Below, in pieces: positions 52,395-61,478 of a DNA stretch of 64,000 nt. The stretch lies in contig NZ_JACIDZ010000004.1 of NCBI RefSeq assembly GCF_014196625.1, positions 248,001-312,000 on the forward strand, read 5' to 3'. Source of the DNA: Martelella radicis. GTDB lineage: Bacteria > Pseudomonadota > Alphaproteobacteria > Rhizobiales > Rhizobiaceae. Positions within the stretch are counted from its first letter, which is position 1, and every line of letters begins with the position of its first letter. Under the pieces are notes generated by a model. That model saw nothing but the letters and a program-made list of their open reading frames with translations, made no database searches and was not told the DNA's origin. The position numbers and the translations under genes were made by a program.

Positions 52395-53462
52395 TTACGG
52401 GTTTGAAAGATCGCGCCTTTCGCCGGGGCCGAGATCGTTGATGAAATCGCCGATGCCCGGCCGCTTGAGAGCCGTGAAGGGCATCGGGCGACAGAGATCC
52501 ATGGCGGCGATGCCGATCCGCGCCGTCATCAGCCCGTTGATCATGCCTTCGCCGAATCGGGCGGATAGCTTGGAGGCGAGCCCGTGACCGAGCACTTGCT
52601 GGACGAGGCTGTCGCCGACGGCGATCGAGCCTGTGACGGCAAGATGAGCGAGTACGTCGCGGATCAGCCGGGTGAGGCCGATCGATCCCGGCCGGCCGCC
52701 GTAGAGCTCGGCCATGTTGCGGATCAGGCGGACCGATTCGTAGAAGACATAGAGGATGTCGACCGCCGCGCGCGGGCTGATGGCTGTGACCACGGACACA
52801 CGTTTGGAGGCGTTGAGGATCAGCGCGCGGGCCTTGATGTCGAGCGGCGCCATCATTTCGCGCTCCGCCAATTCCACCAGTTGCGGCGCGTCGACGACAG
52901 CATCGTCGAGTTCGCGCAGACGCTGTCGTCCGCGCGCGGTTTCGGCCTTGGCCGCCACAAGCGCGGATAGCTCGCCGACGGCCTTGCGGGCGGCGGCGCT
53001 GTCGCTTCCGGCATGGGCCTCGGCGAGGCCGAGCTTGATGTTCTGGATGGCGCCGAGCCGCAGGACCGCGATCGCCTCGCGCGCCGCGACCACGATTGCC
53101 GCGAAAATACCGACGACAACGGCGCCGAGCGCCAGCCAGCCGAGCCAGGGGGCGCGGGCGAACAGGCTGCGCACCAGGTCGTCGATCCAGAGTCCGATCG
53201 CGAGCGAGAGCACGATGCCGAAGGCGGCGGCGGCCAGTTTCGTGAAGGAAAAGCCGCGTTTCTTCATGGTCGCGACCGGCGGTTCGCCTTCCTCGGCGGC
53301 AATCGCTTCAGCGTCGCCGAGGAACGGATCCTCCTCGTCCGGCGTCACCCGCACATGGGGGTCATCGAAATGACGCGGCCTGCGATGCGGAGCGCCGTTG
53401 TCCTTGCGCTCCTCGTTCTCGATATCGAACACTGCGGGTTTGCGCGGATCATTGGGTGTCAT
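52395..53462 (-). CDS. TIGR01620/YcjF-family membrane protein
   Basis: 355-residue membrane protein related to YcjF. The first 90 residues are charged and probably cytoplasmic. Two helices follow at about 92-115 and 120-145 (LAAAAFGIVLSLAIGLWIDDLV, WLGWLALGAVVVGIFAAIVVA), then a helical domain with VSVVTAISPRAAVDILYVFYESVRLI and RFGEGMINGLMTARIGIAAMDLCRPMPF. In many proteobacteria it pairs with the YcjX NTPase, as here (4-bp overlap). Envelope-stress roles have been suggested for the pair; the mechanism is unknown. Confidence 0.88.
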   Translation of the reverse strand: MTPNDPRKPAVFDIENEERKDNGAPHRRPRHFDDPHVRVTPDEEDPFLGDAEAIAAEEGEPPVATMKKRGFSFTKLAAAAFGIVLSLAIGLWIDDLVRSLFARAPWLGWLALGAVVVGIFAAIVVAAREAIAVLRLGAIQNIKLGLAEAHAGSDSAAARKAVGELSALVAAKAETARGRQRLRELDDAVVDAPQLVELAEREMMAPLDIKARALILNASKRVSVVTAISPRAAVDILYVFYESVRLIRNMAELYGGRPGSIGLTRLIRDVLAHLAVTGSIAVGDSLVQQVLGHGLASKLSARFGEGMINGLMTARIGIAAMDLCRPMPFTALKRPGIGDFINDLGPGERRDLSNP

Positions 53463-54934
53463 GCCAGCCGGTCTCCCAAAAGAAACTGAAGGGCGCGGTC
53501 GAGGCGGATATGCGGGATCGAGAGGCCATCCTCCTGGCTCGCGACGTCGATTTCCGGCGGTCGAAAGCGCACGGCGTTGATCTCGGCGAGATTGTCCGGC
53601 GCCTTGCCGCCGCGTCGCAACAGCCGGAAAAAGGCGTCTGGATTGGCAGGAAGGTCACCGGGGAATATCGCCGTTTTTCGTTTTCCGTCAAATGTTTCTG
53701 AGCCGATCTTCTCACCGTTTATCGGTGTTCCGACGATGACCGGCAGAAGGCTTTCGCCGCTCTCCACCGTTGCTTCCCGCGTCGCCCTGACCGAAGCGAT
53801 TGCCATCACCTCGATCCCGGCGCCGGATGCGCCGATGGTCTTCGCCGCGTCATCAACCAGGCGGCGCGTCAGCTTTTCCAGTCGGTCATGGCTTTCGTGG
53901 TGCAGGTGGTCGGCCTTTGTCGCGGCGATCAGCACCCGGTCGATGCGCCGGCGTACCAGTGCCGATAGCCAGGTGTTGCGGCCGGGCCTGAAACAGGCAA
54001 GCACCTCGGACAGCGCCCGCTCCAGATCGGCGATCGCTTCCGGACCACGGCTCAAGGCCTGAAGCGTGTCGACCAGAACGATCTGCCGGTCGAGACGGGC
54101 AAAGTGATTGCGGAAGAAGGGTTTGACGACAACGGATTTGTACGCCTCGAACCGGCGCTCCATAAGGGCGGCCAACGAGCCGCGTTTGGCTGTTCCTTCG
54201 CCAAGCCCCGGAAGCGGAGCGAAAGTAAGCGCCGGAGAGCCTTCAAGGTCGCCGGGCATCAGGAAACGGCCGGGCGGGAGCGTGGACAGGGAGTGTTCGT
54301 CTGCCCGGCACGCCACCAGATAGGCGGCAAAGCGTTCGTGCAGTGCCTTTACCGTCTTCTCGTCTGCCGGAGCGTCATAGTCGAGGCCCTTGGCGAATTC
54401 GAGCCAGTCGCGTGCCAGCGCCGCACGCGCTCCGTTTTGTGCGCGCGCCTCGGTTTCCGCCGAGAATGCCCGAAAATCCTGACCCAGAAGCGGCAGGTCC
54501 AGTAGCCATTCGCCTGGATAGTCGACGATATCGATCGCGATCTTGCCGCGCGAGAACATCCGGTTCCAGCGGCTGGCGCTTTCGAATTCGATGGTCAGCC
54601 GCAATTCGGAGATAGCGCGGGTCGAGTCGGGCCAGACGCGGTCATCGACCAGCCGGTCGATGTGGGTTTCGAAGTCGAAGCGGGGGATCTGGTCGTCCGG
54701 CTGCTCGTCAAGATGCACATTCGACAGCCGTCCCGAACGCATGGCCTCGAACATGGGCAGCCGGCCGCGATGAAGGAGATTGTGAACCAGCGAGGCGATG
54801 AACACGGTTTTGCCGGCGCGAGAGAGCCCGGTGACGCCCAGTCTCAGGGTCGGCTGAACGAGATCGGAAGCGCGATCGGAAATCGTGTCGAGCGTAATTC
54901 TGGCATTATCGCCAAGCGACGTGTGGATCGGCAT
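53459..54934 (-). CDS. YcjX-family P-loop NTPase (DUF463)
   Basis: 491-residue GTPase-like protein. Walker A is GLSRAGKTVFI, a DIVDYPGEWLLDLPLLGQDF switch-type motif follows, VLIAATKADHLHHES gives the base-specificity TKAD motif, and QIVLVDTLQALSRG is present. No membrane segment. It is co-transcribed with the YcjF-type gene and begins about 80 bp from a SixA-type phosphatase gene. Biochemical role is not established for the family. Confidence 0.9.
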   Translation of the reverse strand: MPIHTSLGDNARITLDTISDRASDLVQPTLRLGVTGLSRAGKTVFIASLVHNLLHRGRLPMFEAMRSGRLSNVHLDEQPDDQIPRFDFETHIDRLVDDRVWPDSTRAISELRLTIEFESASRWNRMFSRGKIAIDIVDYPGEWLLDLPLLGQDFRAFSAETEARAQNGARAALARDWLEFAKGLDYDAPADEKTVKALHERFAAYLVACRADEHSLSTLPPGRFLMPGDLEGSPALTFAPLPGLGEGTAKRGSLAALMERRFEAYKSVVVKPFFRNHFARLDRQIVLVDTLQALSRGPEAIADLERALSEVLACFRPGRNTWLSALVRRRIDRVLIAATKADHLHHESHDRLEKLTRRLVDDAAKTIGASGAGIEVMAIASVRATREATVESGESLLPVIVGTPINGEKIGSETFDGKRKTAIFPGDLPANPDAFFRLLRRGGKAPDNLAEINAVRFRPPEIDVASQEDGLSIPHIRLDRALQFLLGDRLA

Positions 54935-55016
54935 GAAGATCGGCTCTCTTTTGCGGTTCTGAACGCAATATAGGCAGGGCCGATCCGTGTTGAAAGGTTG
55001 GGCCTTGCTTGCGCCG

Positions 55017-55535
55017 TCACGGCGCGAGAAAGGCCGTCACTTTCCATTCCGGCGATCCGTCGCCGGGCTTTTGCCGCGCGCCTGAATGGTCGAGCACGGC
55101 GACGCCGGCCGTGGGAAAGCCATAGGGGCAGGTGGCGTTGAAGGCCTCGTAACCGACGAGCATGAGAAGCGTTTCCTCGATGCCCGGATTGTGGCCGCAG
55201 ATCATCACCGACTGGCGGTCGGCATGGTCCGAGATCGCCTCGATATAGGTTATCGGCGCCGCCTGGTAGAAATCATCGATAAACCTGCAGGAAGGAATGC
55301 GATCGAGCGCCCGGTAGGCCGCATCGGCCGTCTGACGGCAGCGCATCGCCGACGATGACAGGATCACTTCGGGCACGTAGCCTGATGCTTTCATGCGCCT
55401 TGCGATATCTGCGGCGTCATCGACGCCGCGCTTTGACAATGGGCGTTCGAAGTCGCGCATGGTTGGCTCCGGCCAGACGGCCTGGGCATGCCGGAAAAGG
55501 TAGATCCGTTCAGGGTGAGGACTGATCGTCGACAT
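55017..55535 (-). CDS. SixA-type histidine phosphatase
   Basis: 172-residue member of the histidine phosphatase superfamily. The catalytic motif is YLFRHAQAVW near the N-terminus; the second His is in VMICGHNPGIEETLLML, and VILSSSAMRCRQTADAA holds the conserved Arg. SixA removes phosphate from His-containing phosphotransfer domains. With a CckA phosphorelay kinase encoded about 2 kb away this is tempting, but the link is not shown. Confidence 0.9.
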   Translation of the reverse strand: MSTISPHPERIYLFRHAQAVWPEPTMRDFERPLSKRGVDDAADIARRMKASGYVPEVILSSSAMRCRQTADAAYRALDRIPSCRFIDDFYQAAPITYIEAISDHADRQSVMICGHNPGIEETLLMLVGYEAFNATCPYGFPTAGVAVLDHSGARQKPGDGSPEWKVTAFLAP

Positions 55536-55937
55536 TGCTCATCTCTAAGCGGCATAAGCGGTTTCGGCGGTGCGGCATCCGTCGGTTTGGGCGGTGCAGC
55601 GGGTTTGAACATGTCCTTATCACGAAATTTCCGCAAGCCCGCGTGCTTTTTTGCAGCCCCGGATTGTTCTTTTCACAAAAAGACAGCTTGCCGAATGACC
55701 TGATTTCAGGCAACGGCAACAGTGCCGCCATCCGGACGAATCGGCTTCAGCCCCGGCGAAACCGGGCGTTGAGGCCGCAGATGAATGTTTTATGGCAGTT
55801 GCCTTCTTTTTTTGCAGAAATACCGGAAAGTCGGCCTATTTTTTCAACAGTTTTTAGACTGCTCAAATTTACAGCAGAGGCTTGAATAATCAGGTTTGTT
55901 TGGGATATACAGCGCCCGTGGGGTGTTGTTCAGGAGA
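55536..55937. other. Divergent intergenic region upstream of dksA
   Basis: 402 bp between the SixA-type gene and dksA. Several short frames exist but none has a ribosome site plus plausible protein. One GAATC (a GANTC-type CcrM site) lies near 55738. AT-rich blocks near 55795-55880 may contain the dksA promoter. Confidence 0.5.
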
Positions 55938-56363
55938 ATGGCTTTGAACAAGAACATTGATCTTAGTAGCTATGTTCTCTCCGATAACGAAGAGTTCATG
56001 AATCCCAACCAGCGAGCCTATTTCCGCGCGAAGCTGATCGCCTGGAAAAATGATATTTTGCGGGAAGCCCGCGAAACGCTCGACAATCTGGCAGCCGAAA
56101 GCGCCAATCATCCGGACCTTGCGGACCGGGCCTCTTCCGAAACCGACCGATCCATCGAATTGCGGGCGAGAGATCGTCAGCGCAAGCTGATTTCCAAGAT
56201 CGATGCGGCATTGCGGCGGATTGACGAAGGGACCTACGGTTATTGCGAGGAGACGGGCGAGCCGATCGGCCTGAAGCGTCTCGACGCGCGGCCGATCGCG
56301 ACCTTGTCGATCGAGGCGCAGGAGCGTCACGAGCGACGCGAGAAAGTCTACCGCGACGAATAG
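55938..56363 (+). CDS. dksA: RNA polymerase-binding transcription factor DksA
   Basis: 141-residue DksA, which enters the RNA polymerase secondary channel and potentiates the ppGpp response. The coiled-coil tip region (NHPDLADRASSETDRSIELRARDRQRKLISKI) and the degenerate finger YGYCEETGEPIGLKRLDARPIATLSIEAQERHERREKVY are clear. Only one of the four zinc Cys of E. coli DksA remains, a pattern known for alphaproteobacterial DksA. AGGAG precedes the ATG at 55938, so the 14-codon upstream extension is rejected. Confidence 0.94.
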   Translation: MALNKNIDLSSYVLSDNEEFMNPNQRAYFRAKLIAWKNDILREARETLDNLAAESANHPDLADRASSETDRSIELRARDRQRKLISKIDAALRRIDEGTYGYCEETGEPIGLKRLDARPIATLSIEAQERHERREKVYRDE

Positions 56364-56374
56364 AATAACACATC

Positions 56375-56407
56375 AAAAGGCCGCGTCCGATGAGGACGCG
56401 GCCTTTT
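56375..56407 (+). terminator. Rho-independent terminator after dksA
   Basis: A perfect 13-bp stem (AAAGGCCGCGTCC at 56376-56388, GGACGCGGCCTTT at 56394-56406) with a 5-base loop, flanked by A- and T-runs on both sides. It can work on both strands, so it could also end the convergent FliO-like gene. Confidence 0.85.
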
Positions 56408-56554
56408 GGTTTGATGCTTCTGTTGTGTCCGGGCCGCCGATGGTCGGCTGGTGCCTTGATGTCTCAGCATCGTTCCGTCACCGTGATGCCATGACCTTCC
56501 GGCCGCGTTTCGGCGGCGCCGACATTGCCGCCTTGTGGCCCTTTGTCCGGCGAA

Positions 56555-56926
56555 TCACTCGGCTTCGCGCTTTTCCTCTGTAGGCTTCTGCGGTTCGTTC
56601 TTGGCTTCCTGCTGGGCGGACTGCGGCCTGTGGCGTGTGCCGATGGGGGCGGGGATGCGGGTTTCAAGCAGGATGTCGTTGGGACCTCCGATCATCACCA
56701 GATGCTCGACATTGTCGCGCCGCACGAGCACGACGCGCCTGCGGGCGTCGACAGCCGCGGCATCGACGACATAAAGGCGCGGACGCCTGTTCTTGCCACC
56801 CTTGATAAAGGGGGACGGCGGCCGGTGACGCAGCAGGAACCAGATCGCCAGGATCGCCAGCACGATGACGCCAAGGGACAGCAGCGGGAAATCGAAAATG
56901 GCGTTGCTGAATGTCATGTTTCCCAT
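56555..56926 (-). CDS. FliO-like membrane protein
   Basis: 123-residue protein with one N-terminal transmembrane helix (about residues 12-32, PLLSLGVIVLAILAIWFLL). A basic small domain follows (RRPRLYVVDAAAVDARRRVVLVRRDNVEHLVMIGGPNDILLE), the FliO-type fold, then a charged C-terminal tail. FliO helps assemble the flagellar export gate, but this copy sits between dksA and cckA with no flagellar genes, as in other Rhizobiales, so its true role may differ. A second ATG three codons on (56917) is possible. It diverges from cckA. Confidence 0.82.
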   Translation of the reverse strand: MGNMTFSNAIFDFPLLSLGVIVLAILAIWFLLRHRPPSPFIKGGKNRRPRLYVVDAAAVDARRRVVLVRRDNVEHLVMIGGPNDILLETRIPAPIGTRHRPQSAQQEAKNEPQKPTEEKREAE

Positions 56927-57281
56927 CGCTCGTCTTTCAATCGGCAGTCTTCATTCAAGGGTCCGGGCAGGGTTGCGGCCGGAGGAGTTCATTTCGCGTA
57001 GTGGTTTAATACGCGGTTTGTGTTCGGAATATCAACTTTTTGGTCGGGACCTTCAAGGTCGAAACGCAGAGCTTTGTCCCAGCTTCGGAAAATTGCCCGG
57101 CCAACACCCAAAATTAAGCATTTCGGCCTATTCTGACGCGTCAGAATGGCTAAAACTTGCCCGTCGATGCCGGTCCCGGCGCGTCCGGGAAATCCGGCAT
57201 TCCGGCTTCGGCGGCTGGCGTGGTGATGGAATTTTGCGTTGAAGCGGCTTCGTGCTGAACAGTGCAGATGATGAGGTTACA
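56927..57281. other. Divergent control region between the FliO-like gene and cckA
   Basis: 355 bp without a convincing frame. It contains the 18-bp perfect palindrome listed separately. AT-rich sequence near 57000-57040 may be promoter DNA. Confidence 0.5.
57130..57147. promoter_or_regulatory. 18-bp perfect palindrome upstream of cckA
   Basis: ATTCTGACGCGTCAGAAT reads identically on both strands. It lies 134 bp upstream of the cckA start in the divergent gap. Its size and symmetry suit a dimeric transcription-factor site; the protein is unknown. Confidence 0.55.
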
Positions 57282-59882
57282 ATGGTTCGAAAGAGCGAAA
57301 AGGCTGCCAAGCCTGTTGTCAGGCGTGGCCCGGGCTCCGGCGTTGTCGCCAAGCTTGCGCTTGTATTGCTCATTCTGGCGGTGATCGTCACGATCGGCTA
57401 TCAGTATCGCGGCTATCTGCCGGAGGATATCCTGCTGGCGATTCTGGGCCTTTTTGCGGTTCTCGGCGTTTTTTTCGGCCTTGCCGTGCTCACCGGTCTT
57501 GCTGAGATCTTTCCCGGAGCCCGCCAGAACAGCTTTGCCGGCCCGTTCCTGGATCAATTCCCCGAGGCGGTCGTCATCACCGATCACCGCGACCGGATGG
57601 TCTATGCCAATTCGGCCTATGGCCGGCTGACGGGGGTAACGGATGGCGGTTCGCCGCCGAGCCTCGAGGCCCTGTTGTCGGAGGAGCCGGAGAGCTCCGA
57701 AACCCTCTACCGGCTGACGCAGTCTGTGCGCGGCGGCGACGACGACCAGGAGGAGTTCCGCCTGGCGCATCCGCTTTCAGGCAAGGGCGAGGCGCGGTGG
57801 TATCGCCTCAGCGCCCGGTTCTTTCCGGTGACCGACAGCCGCGCCCACACCCGCAATTTCAACATCTGGCAGGTCTCCGACATTACCGAGGAGAGGCAGG
57901 AACAGGAACGTTATTTCAAGGAGTTGCAGAAGGCGATTGATTATCTGGATCATGCGCCGGTCGGTTTCCTGACATCGGACGGCCAGGGGAAGATCCGCTA
58001 TCTCAACGCCACGCTCGCCGGCTGGCTCGGCATCGACCTTGCCGGCTTCGTCGCCGGGACGGTGCGTCTGGCCGATGTCGTCGGCGGCGAGGGCATGACC
58101 CTGATCGACACGCTAGCGGCCGAGCCGGGGCAGCGGCTGAGCGAGACGGTCGAGGCCTCGCTGCGCCTGCCGTCCGGGCGCCATATGCCGGTGACCCTGC
58201 TGCATGACCTGACCGGCGGCCGTGACGGCCACCCGGCGGAAAGCCGCACCGTGGTGCTGAAGCGCGAGGAAGGAAAGGGCGCCGAGACCGGCCTTGCGGG
58301 CCAGGGGCGTTTCTTCGACGACACGCCGATGGCGATTGCCACGCTCGATCGCGACGGCCGTCTGTTGACCACCAATGCGCGCTTCCTCGCCATGTTCCCC
58401 GATCTTCTGAAGCGCGACGAAGTCGGGCGCGGCGCGCGCATCGGCGGGCTGATCGAGGAAGGCGACCGGCAGAAGGCGCGCGACGCGCTGGCGGCTGCCG
58501 CCGACGGGCAGGGCGAGATCGCCCCTTTCGAGGTGCGCCATGCGCGCGATGATGCCCGCCATTTCCGGGTTTTCGTCCATGCCGCGCGCGATTGCGGGCC
58601 GGATGCCGTGGCGCTTGTCTATGTCATCGAGATCAGCGAGCAGAAGGCGCTCGAGGCGCAGATGGCGCGCACGCAGAAGCTCAATGCCGTCGCCACGCTT
58701 GCCGGCGGCATCGCCCATGATTTCAACAATGTGCTGACGGCCATTCTCCTGTCGGCCGATCATCTTCTGCTGCAGTCGCGCGCTTCCGACCCGGAATTTG
58801 CCGATCTGGTCGAGATCAAGCGCAATGCCAACCGCGCCTCGGGCCTGGTGCGGCAGTTGCTTGCCTTCTCGCGCCAGCAGACCATGCGGCCGGAAGTGGT
58901 CGATCTCAACGACGTCATCGGCGACAACCGGATGATGATCGAGCGGCTGACCGGCGGATCGGATATCCGGCTGACGACCGATTTCGCCCGCGATCTCTGG
59001 CCGGTGCGTACCGATCCGGGCCAGTTCGGCCAGGTGATCACCAATCTCTGCGTCAATGCGCGCGACGCCATGCCGGAGGGCGGCACGCTGACGATCAGCA
59101 CCCGCAATATCGCCGCCGGCGAGGTGGCGAGCCTTGGCCTGCGCGAGGTGCCGGAGCGCGATTACGTGGAAATCGAAGTCGCCGATACCGGCACGGGCAT
59201 TCCGCCGGAAGTGCTGGACAAGATCTTCGAGCCCTTCTTCACCACCAAGGATGTGGGCAAGGGGACCGGGCTCGGCCTTGCCATGGTCTATGGCATCGTC
59301 ACCCAGTCGGGCGGGTTCCTCAACGCCGTCTCCGAGGTCGGCAAGGGCACCCGCTTCATCATCCTCCTGCCGCGCCATCAGCGCGTGGGAACAGAGGAAA
59401 CGGTCGAGGCGCCGAAAGACCACAAGGGCCAGCCGATCGCCTCGGCCTTCTCCGAGGGCAATGAGAGCGACAACGAGGCGCCCCGCGAGGAGGATATGGA
59501 CCTCACCGGTCAGTCGGCCGTGGTGCTCTTGGTGGAAGACGAGGACGCCGTGCGCCGCTCGGGCAAGCGCATGCTGGAAATGCGCGGCTTCACCGTGCAC
59601 GAGGCCGACACCGGCGTGCATGCGCTGAAGATCCTGGAAAAGCTGGAAGGCGCGGTCGACATCGTCGTCTCCGACGTGGTCATGCCGGAAATGGACGGCC
59701 CGACGCTCTTGCGCGAGGCGCGCAAGGAATATCCGGAACTGAAATTCATCTTCGTCTCCGGCTATGCCGACGACGCTTTTGCAAAAAACCTGCCGGAAGA
59801 TGCCAAATTCGGCTTCCTGCCGAAGCCGTATAACCTGAAGCAGCTTGTGGCGGCTGTGTGGGAGATGCTTCGGGAGGGGTGA
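57282..59882 (+). CDS. cckA: Hybrid histidine kinase CckA
   Basis: 866-residue kinase/phosphatase at the top of the CckA-ChpT-CtrA phosphorelay that controls the alphaproteobacterial cell cycle. Two membrane helices lie at about 22-43 and 50-75. Three PAS-type segments follow (near [39 protein letters not shown] and [19 protein letters not shown]). The HisKA domain has the phospho-acceptor His479 in GGIAHDFNN; the ATPase domain has [20 protein letters not shown] and [11 protein letters not shown]. The C-terminal receiver domain carries Asp798 in [12 protein letters not shown]. The start at 57282 is preferred since ten upstream codons lack homology. The domain order matches Caulobacter and rhizobial CckA. 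Confidence 0.95.
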   Translation: MVRKSEKAAKPVVRRGPGSGVVAKLALVLLILAVIVTIGYQYRGYLPEDILLAILGLFAVLGVFFGLAVLTGLAEIFPGARQNSFAGPFLDQFPEAVVITDHRDRMVYANSAYGRLTGVTDGGSPPSLEALLSEEPESSETLYRLTQSVRGGDDDQEEFRLAHPLSGKGEARWYRLSARFFPVTDSRAHTRNFNIWQVSDITEERQEQERYFKELQKAIDYLDHAPVGFLTSDGQGKIRYLNATLAGWLGIDLAGFVAGTVRLADVVGGEGMTLIDTLAAEPGQRLSETVEASLRLPSGRHMPVTLLHDLTGGRDGHPAESRTVVLKREEGKGAETGLAGQGRFFDDTPMAIATLDRDGRLLTTNARFLAMFPDLLKRDEVGRGARIGGLIEEGDRQKARDALAAAADGQGEIAPFEVRHARDDARHFRVFVHAARDCGPDAVALVYVIEISEQKALEAQMARTQKLNAVATLAGGIAHDFNNVLTAILLSADHLLLQSRASDPEFADLVEIKRNANRASGLVRQLLAFSRQQTMRPEVVDLNDVIGDNRMMIERLTGGSDIRLTTDFARDLWPVRTDPGQFGQVITNLCVNARDAMPEGGTLTISTRNIAAGEVASLGLREVPERDYVEIEVADTGTGIPPEVLDKIFEPFFTTKDVGKGTGLGLAMVYGIVTQSGGFLNAVSEVGKGTRFIILLPRHQRVGTEETVEAPKDHKGQPIASAFSEGNESDNEAPREEDMDLTGQSAVVLLVEDEDAVRRSGKRMLEMRGFTVHEADTGVHALKILEKLEGAVDIVVSDVVMPEMDGPTLLREARKEYPELKFIFVSGYADDAFAKNLPEDAKFGFLPKPYNLKQLVAAVWEMLREG

Positions 59883-60171
59883 GTTTTTTGTTGGGGCAGG
59901 GAGTTGGGCGGCCTGAGACTGTTGTGTGAGGGGTGACTATTGGCGACTGCTTTGCGCCTCCATTTTGGACGTTCGACCGACCAGCGGCACGCCCGAAAGC
60001 TGCCGTTCCGTTTATTTGAGTGGAGTGTCTAGTATTGGGTGATCTCCGCAATCCTTTTTTGCACAGCCTCCTGTAAAGACGGTTAAGCGCGTTGAAAACG
60101 AAGGGGCGACTCTTGTGCTGAAAGGCCTTTTGAGCAACTGTTTAGATATCTGCTTGCGGAGATGACCAGAC
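59883..60171. other. Intergenic region between cckA and the AlbA_2 cassette
   Basis: 289 bp. The last part (about 60043-60165) is an open frame without a start codon that ends in TGA at 60163-60165, just before the GTG start of the next gene; its codons (PPVKTVKRVENEGATLV) look coding-like, so it may be the tail of a lost gene. Nothing else is recognised. Confidence 0.4.
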
Positions 60172-60780
60172 GTGACCACTGAAGAACTTGAGGAGCTGCT
60201 GCAGGGTGCACAAGAGAGCGACAGCCTTGAGTTCAAAGGCGCAATGGGCTGGGACCTAGGCCTTGTCAAAGACATCCTCGCCATGGCGAATGTCCAGGAT
60301 GGCGGGCGCATTGTGATAGGTATTGAGGACGGGACCTTAACGCGCCAAGGTGTTAGCCAAGAGCAACTGGATAGTTTCAGTCCCGATACCATGATGGACA
60401 GAGTAGGGCTTTTTGCGGACCCACACGTCTCTTTTTCGATTGATAAGCTCCCCGACGCAACAGGCCTGCATTTTGTGATAATCAGCGTCGCGGCATTTGA
60501 TAGAACGCCCGTAATCTGCAGTAGAGACGGGGGAGCCAAAAACGAGTTGAAACGCGGAGCGATGTACTACCGGAGCAAAACCGGACGCCCCAAAAGTGCG
60601 CGCGTCGATAATGCAAACGACATGCGTGACATCATCGAACGCGCAGCTATTCAGACAATGCGGCACTTCCATAATCTGGGCCTTGAGGCCGGGTCTATTG
60701 AGACGGCCGCGCCTCTTGGCGCGCCCGCTCTGGCCACAAAAATGGCAGAGATTTTCGACAAGGAGCTTGGCGGTCTATGA
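60172..60780 (+). CDS. AlbA_2 (Schlafen-type, divergent AAA-4) domain protein
   Basis: 202-residue protein starting at GTG 60172, with GCGGAGA about 10 bases upstream. The N-terminal part (about 10-130) has the AlbA_2 pattern: ESDSLEFKGAMGWD, then VKDILAMANVQDGGRIVIGIEDG, then GLHFVIISVAAFDRTPVIC and a Tyr-Arg motif (GAMYYRSKTGRPKSA). Most such proteins are longer, with a helix-turn-helix or GHKL-like C-terminus; this one stops soon after the domain. The stop overlaps the start of the partner gene (ATGA). GC content is visibly lower than in the neighbours. AlbA_2 proteins have been linked to nucleic-acid binding and cleavage; an immunity role is inference. Confidence 0.8.
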   Translation: MTTEELEELLQGAQESDSLEFKGAMGWDLGLVKDILAMANVQDGGRIVIGIEDGTLTRQGVSQEQLDSFSPDTMMDRVGLFADPHVSFSIDKLPDATGLHFVIISVAAFDRTPVICSRDGGAKNELKRGAMYYRSKTGRPKSARVDNANDMRDIIERAAIQTMRHFHNLGLEAGSIETAAPLGAPALATKMAEIFDKELGGL

Positions 60781-61478
60781 TGCCTCAAGACCTACTGGAA
60801 AAGATAAAATCTGTTGGCTTCGTCCGTGTGGTGATCCGCCCGACAGTAATCCCCGAGTCCTTAACTGTCGCGACTGCCAGAGAAGTTGTAAATAAAGCCA
60901 GCGTATCGTTACGTGGTTGGGACTATCCGCACGTTGCGTCACGGAACGATGAGCATGGCGGGTACGAACACCACGCAGAATATGCCCAAGAGTGGTGTGA
61001 CTGGTATCACCATGTCGAGTTCTGGCGCATGTATAAAAGCGGTCAGTTCCTGCACTACAAGGCCCTTCGTGAGGACCTTAGTAAGGAAGGCAATGTGCCC
61101 GCGGGTCCCGTCCTTGCGGTCGGAAGCTTCATGTATACGGTTACCGAAGTGACCGAATTTGCACACCGTCTCCGAGTGGCCGGATTATACAAAGAAGGCG
61201 CGACAATTCAAATATCTCTCGGTAATACCCGAGGACGCAGGCTATGGGTTGAGGACCCCAATCGGCTGGATTTCATATCTCCAATGACCACCAGTTCAGA
61301 AAGCATTGCGGTTGAAAGATCTCTGAAGACATCAGAGCTATTGCTTGGTGACCCAAAGGACATCTCTCTTTCTATAATAGCTGAATTCCTAGATGCCTTT
61401 GGATGGACGCCATCGCCAGCCCTTATCTCATCAACGCAAAGCGAATTGTATAGCCTCAAACTCGGTCGAGACAGGTGA
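60777..61478 (+). CDS. Unrecognised protein coupled to the AlbA_2 gene
   Basis: 233 residues, soluble, no signal peptide or membrane helix. The middle is rich in His, Trp and Tyr (YEHHAEYAQEWCDWYHHVEFWRMYKSG), followed by QFLHYKALREDLSKEGN and a possible helical TEVTEFAHRLRVAGLY segment. I do not recognise a family. The ATG overlaps the AlbA_2 stop by four bases, so the two products are likely made in fixed ratio and act together. Codon use is less GC-biased than in flanking core genes (ATA, TCT and AGA codons occur), consistent with horizontal gain. Confidence 0.75.
   Translation: MMPQDLLEKIKSVGFVRVVIRPTVIPESLTVATAREVVNKASVSLRGWDYPHVASRNDEHGGYEHHAEYAQEWCDWYHHVEFWRMYKSGQFLHYKALREDLSKEGNVPAGPVLAVGSFMYTVTEVTEFAHRLRVAGLYKEGATIQISLGNTRGRRLWVEDPNRLDFISPMTTSSESIAVERSLKTSELLLGDPKDISLSIIAEFLDAFGWTPSPALISSTQSELYSLKLGRDR

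Noticed and set aside
55391-55636. Small minus-strand frame with a Pro-rich start (MFKPAAPPKPTDAAPPKP)
   Set aside because: It overlaps the SixA-type gene in another frame and turns into shadow-like sequence after about 30 residues; a frameshifted N-terminal extension of the phosphatase is possible but unsupported.
55535-55885. 116-codon plus-strand frame upstream of dksA
   Set aside because: Basic, low-complexity composition, no ribosome site; probably chance.
58113-59621. Open frame of about 502 codons antisense to cckA
   Set aside because: Composition of an antisense shadow; no recognised motif.
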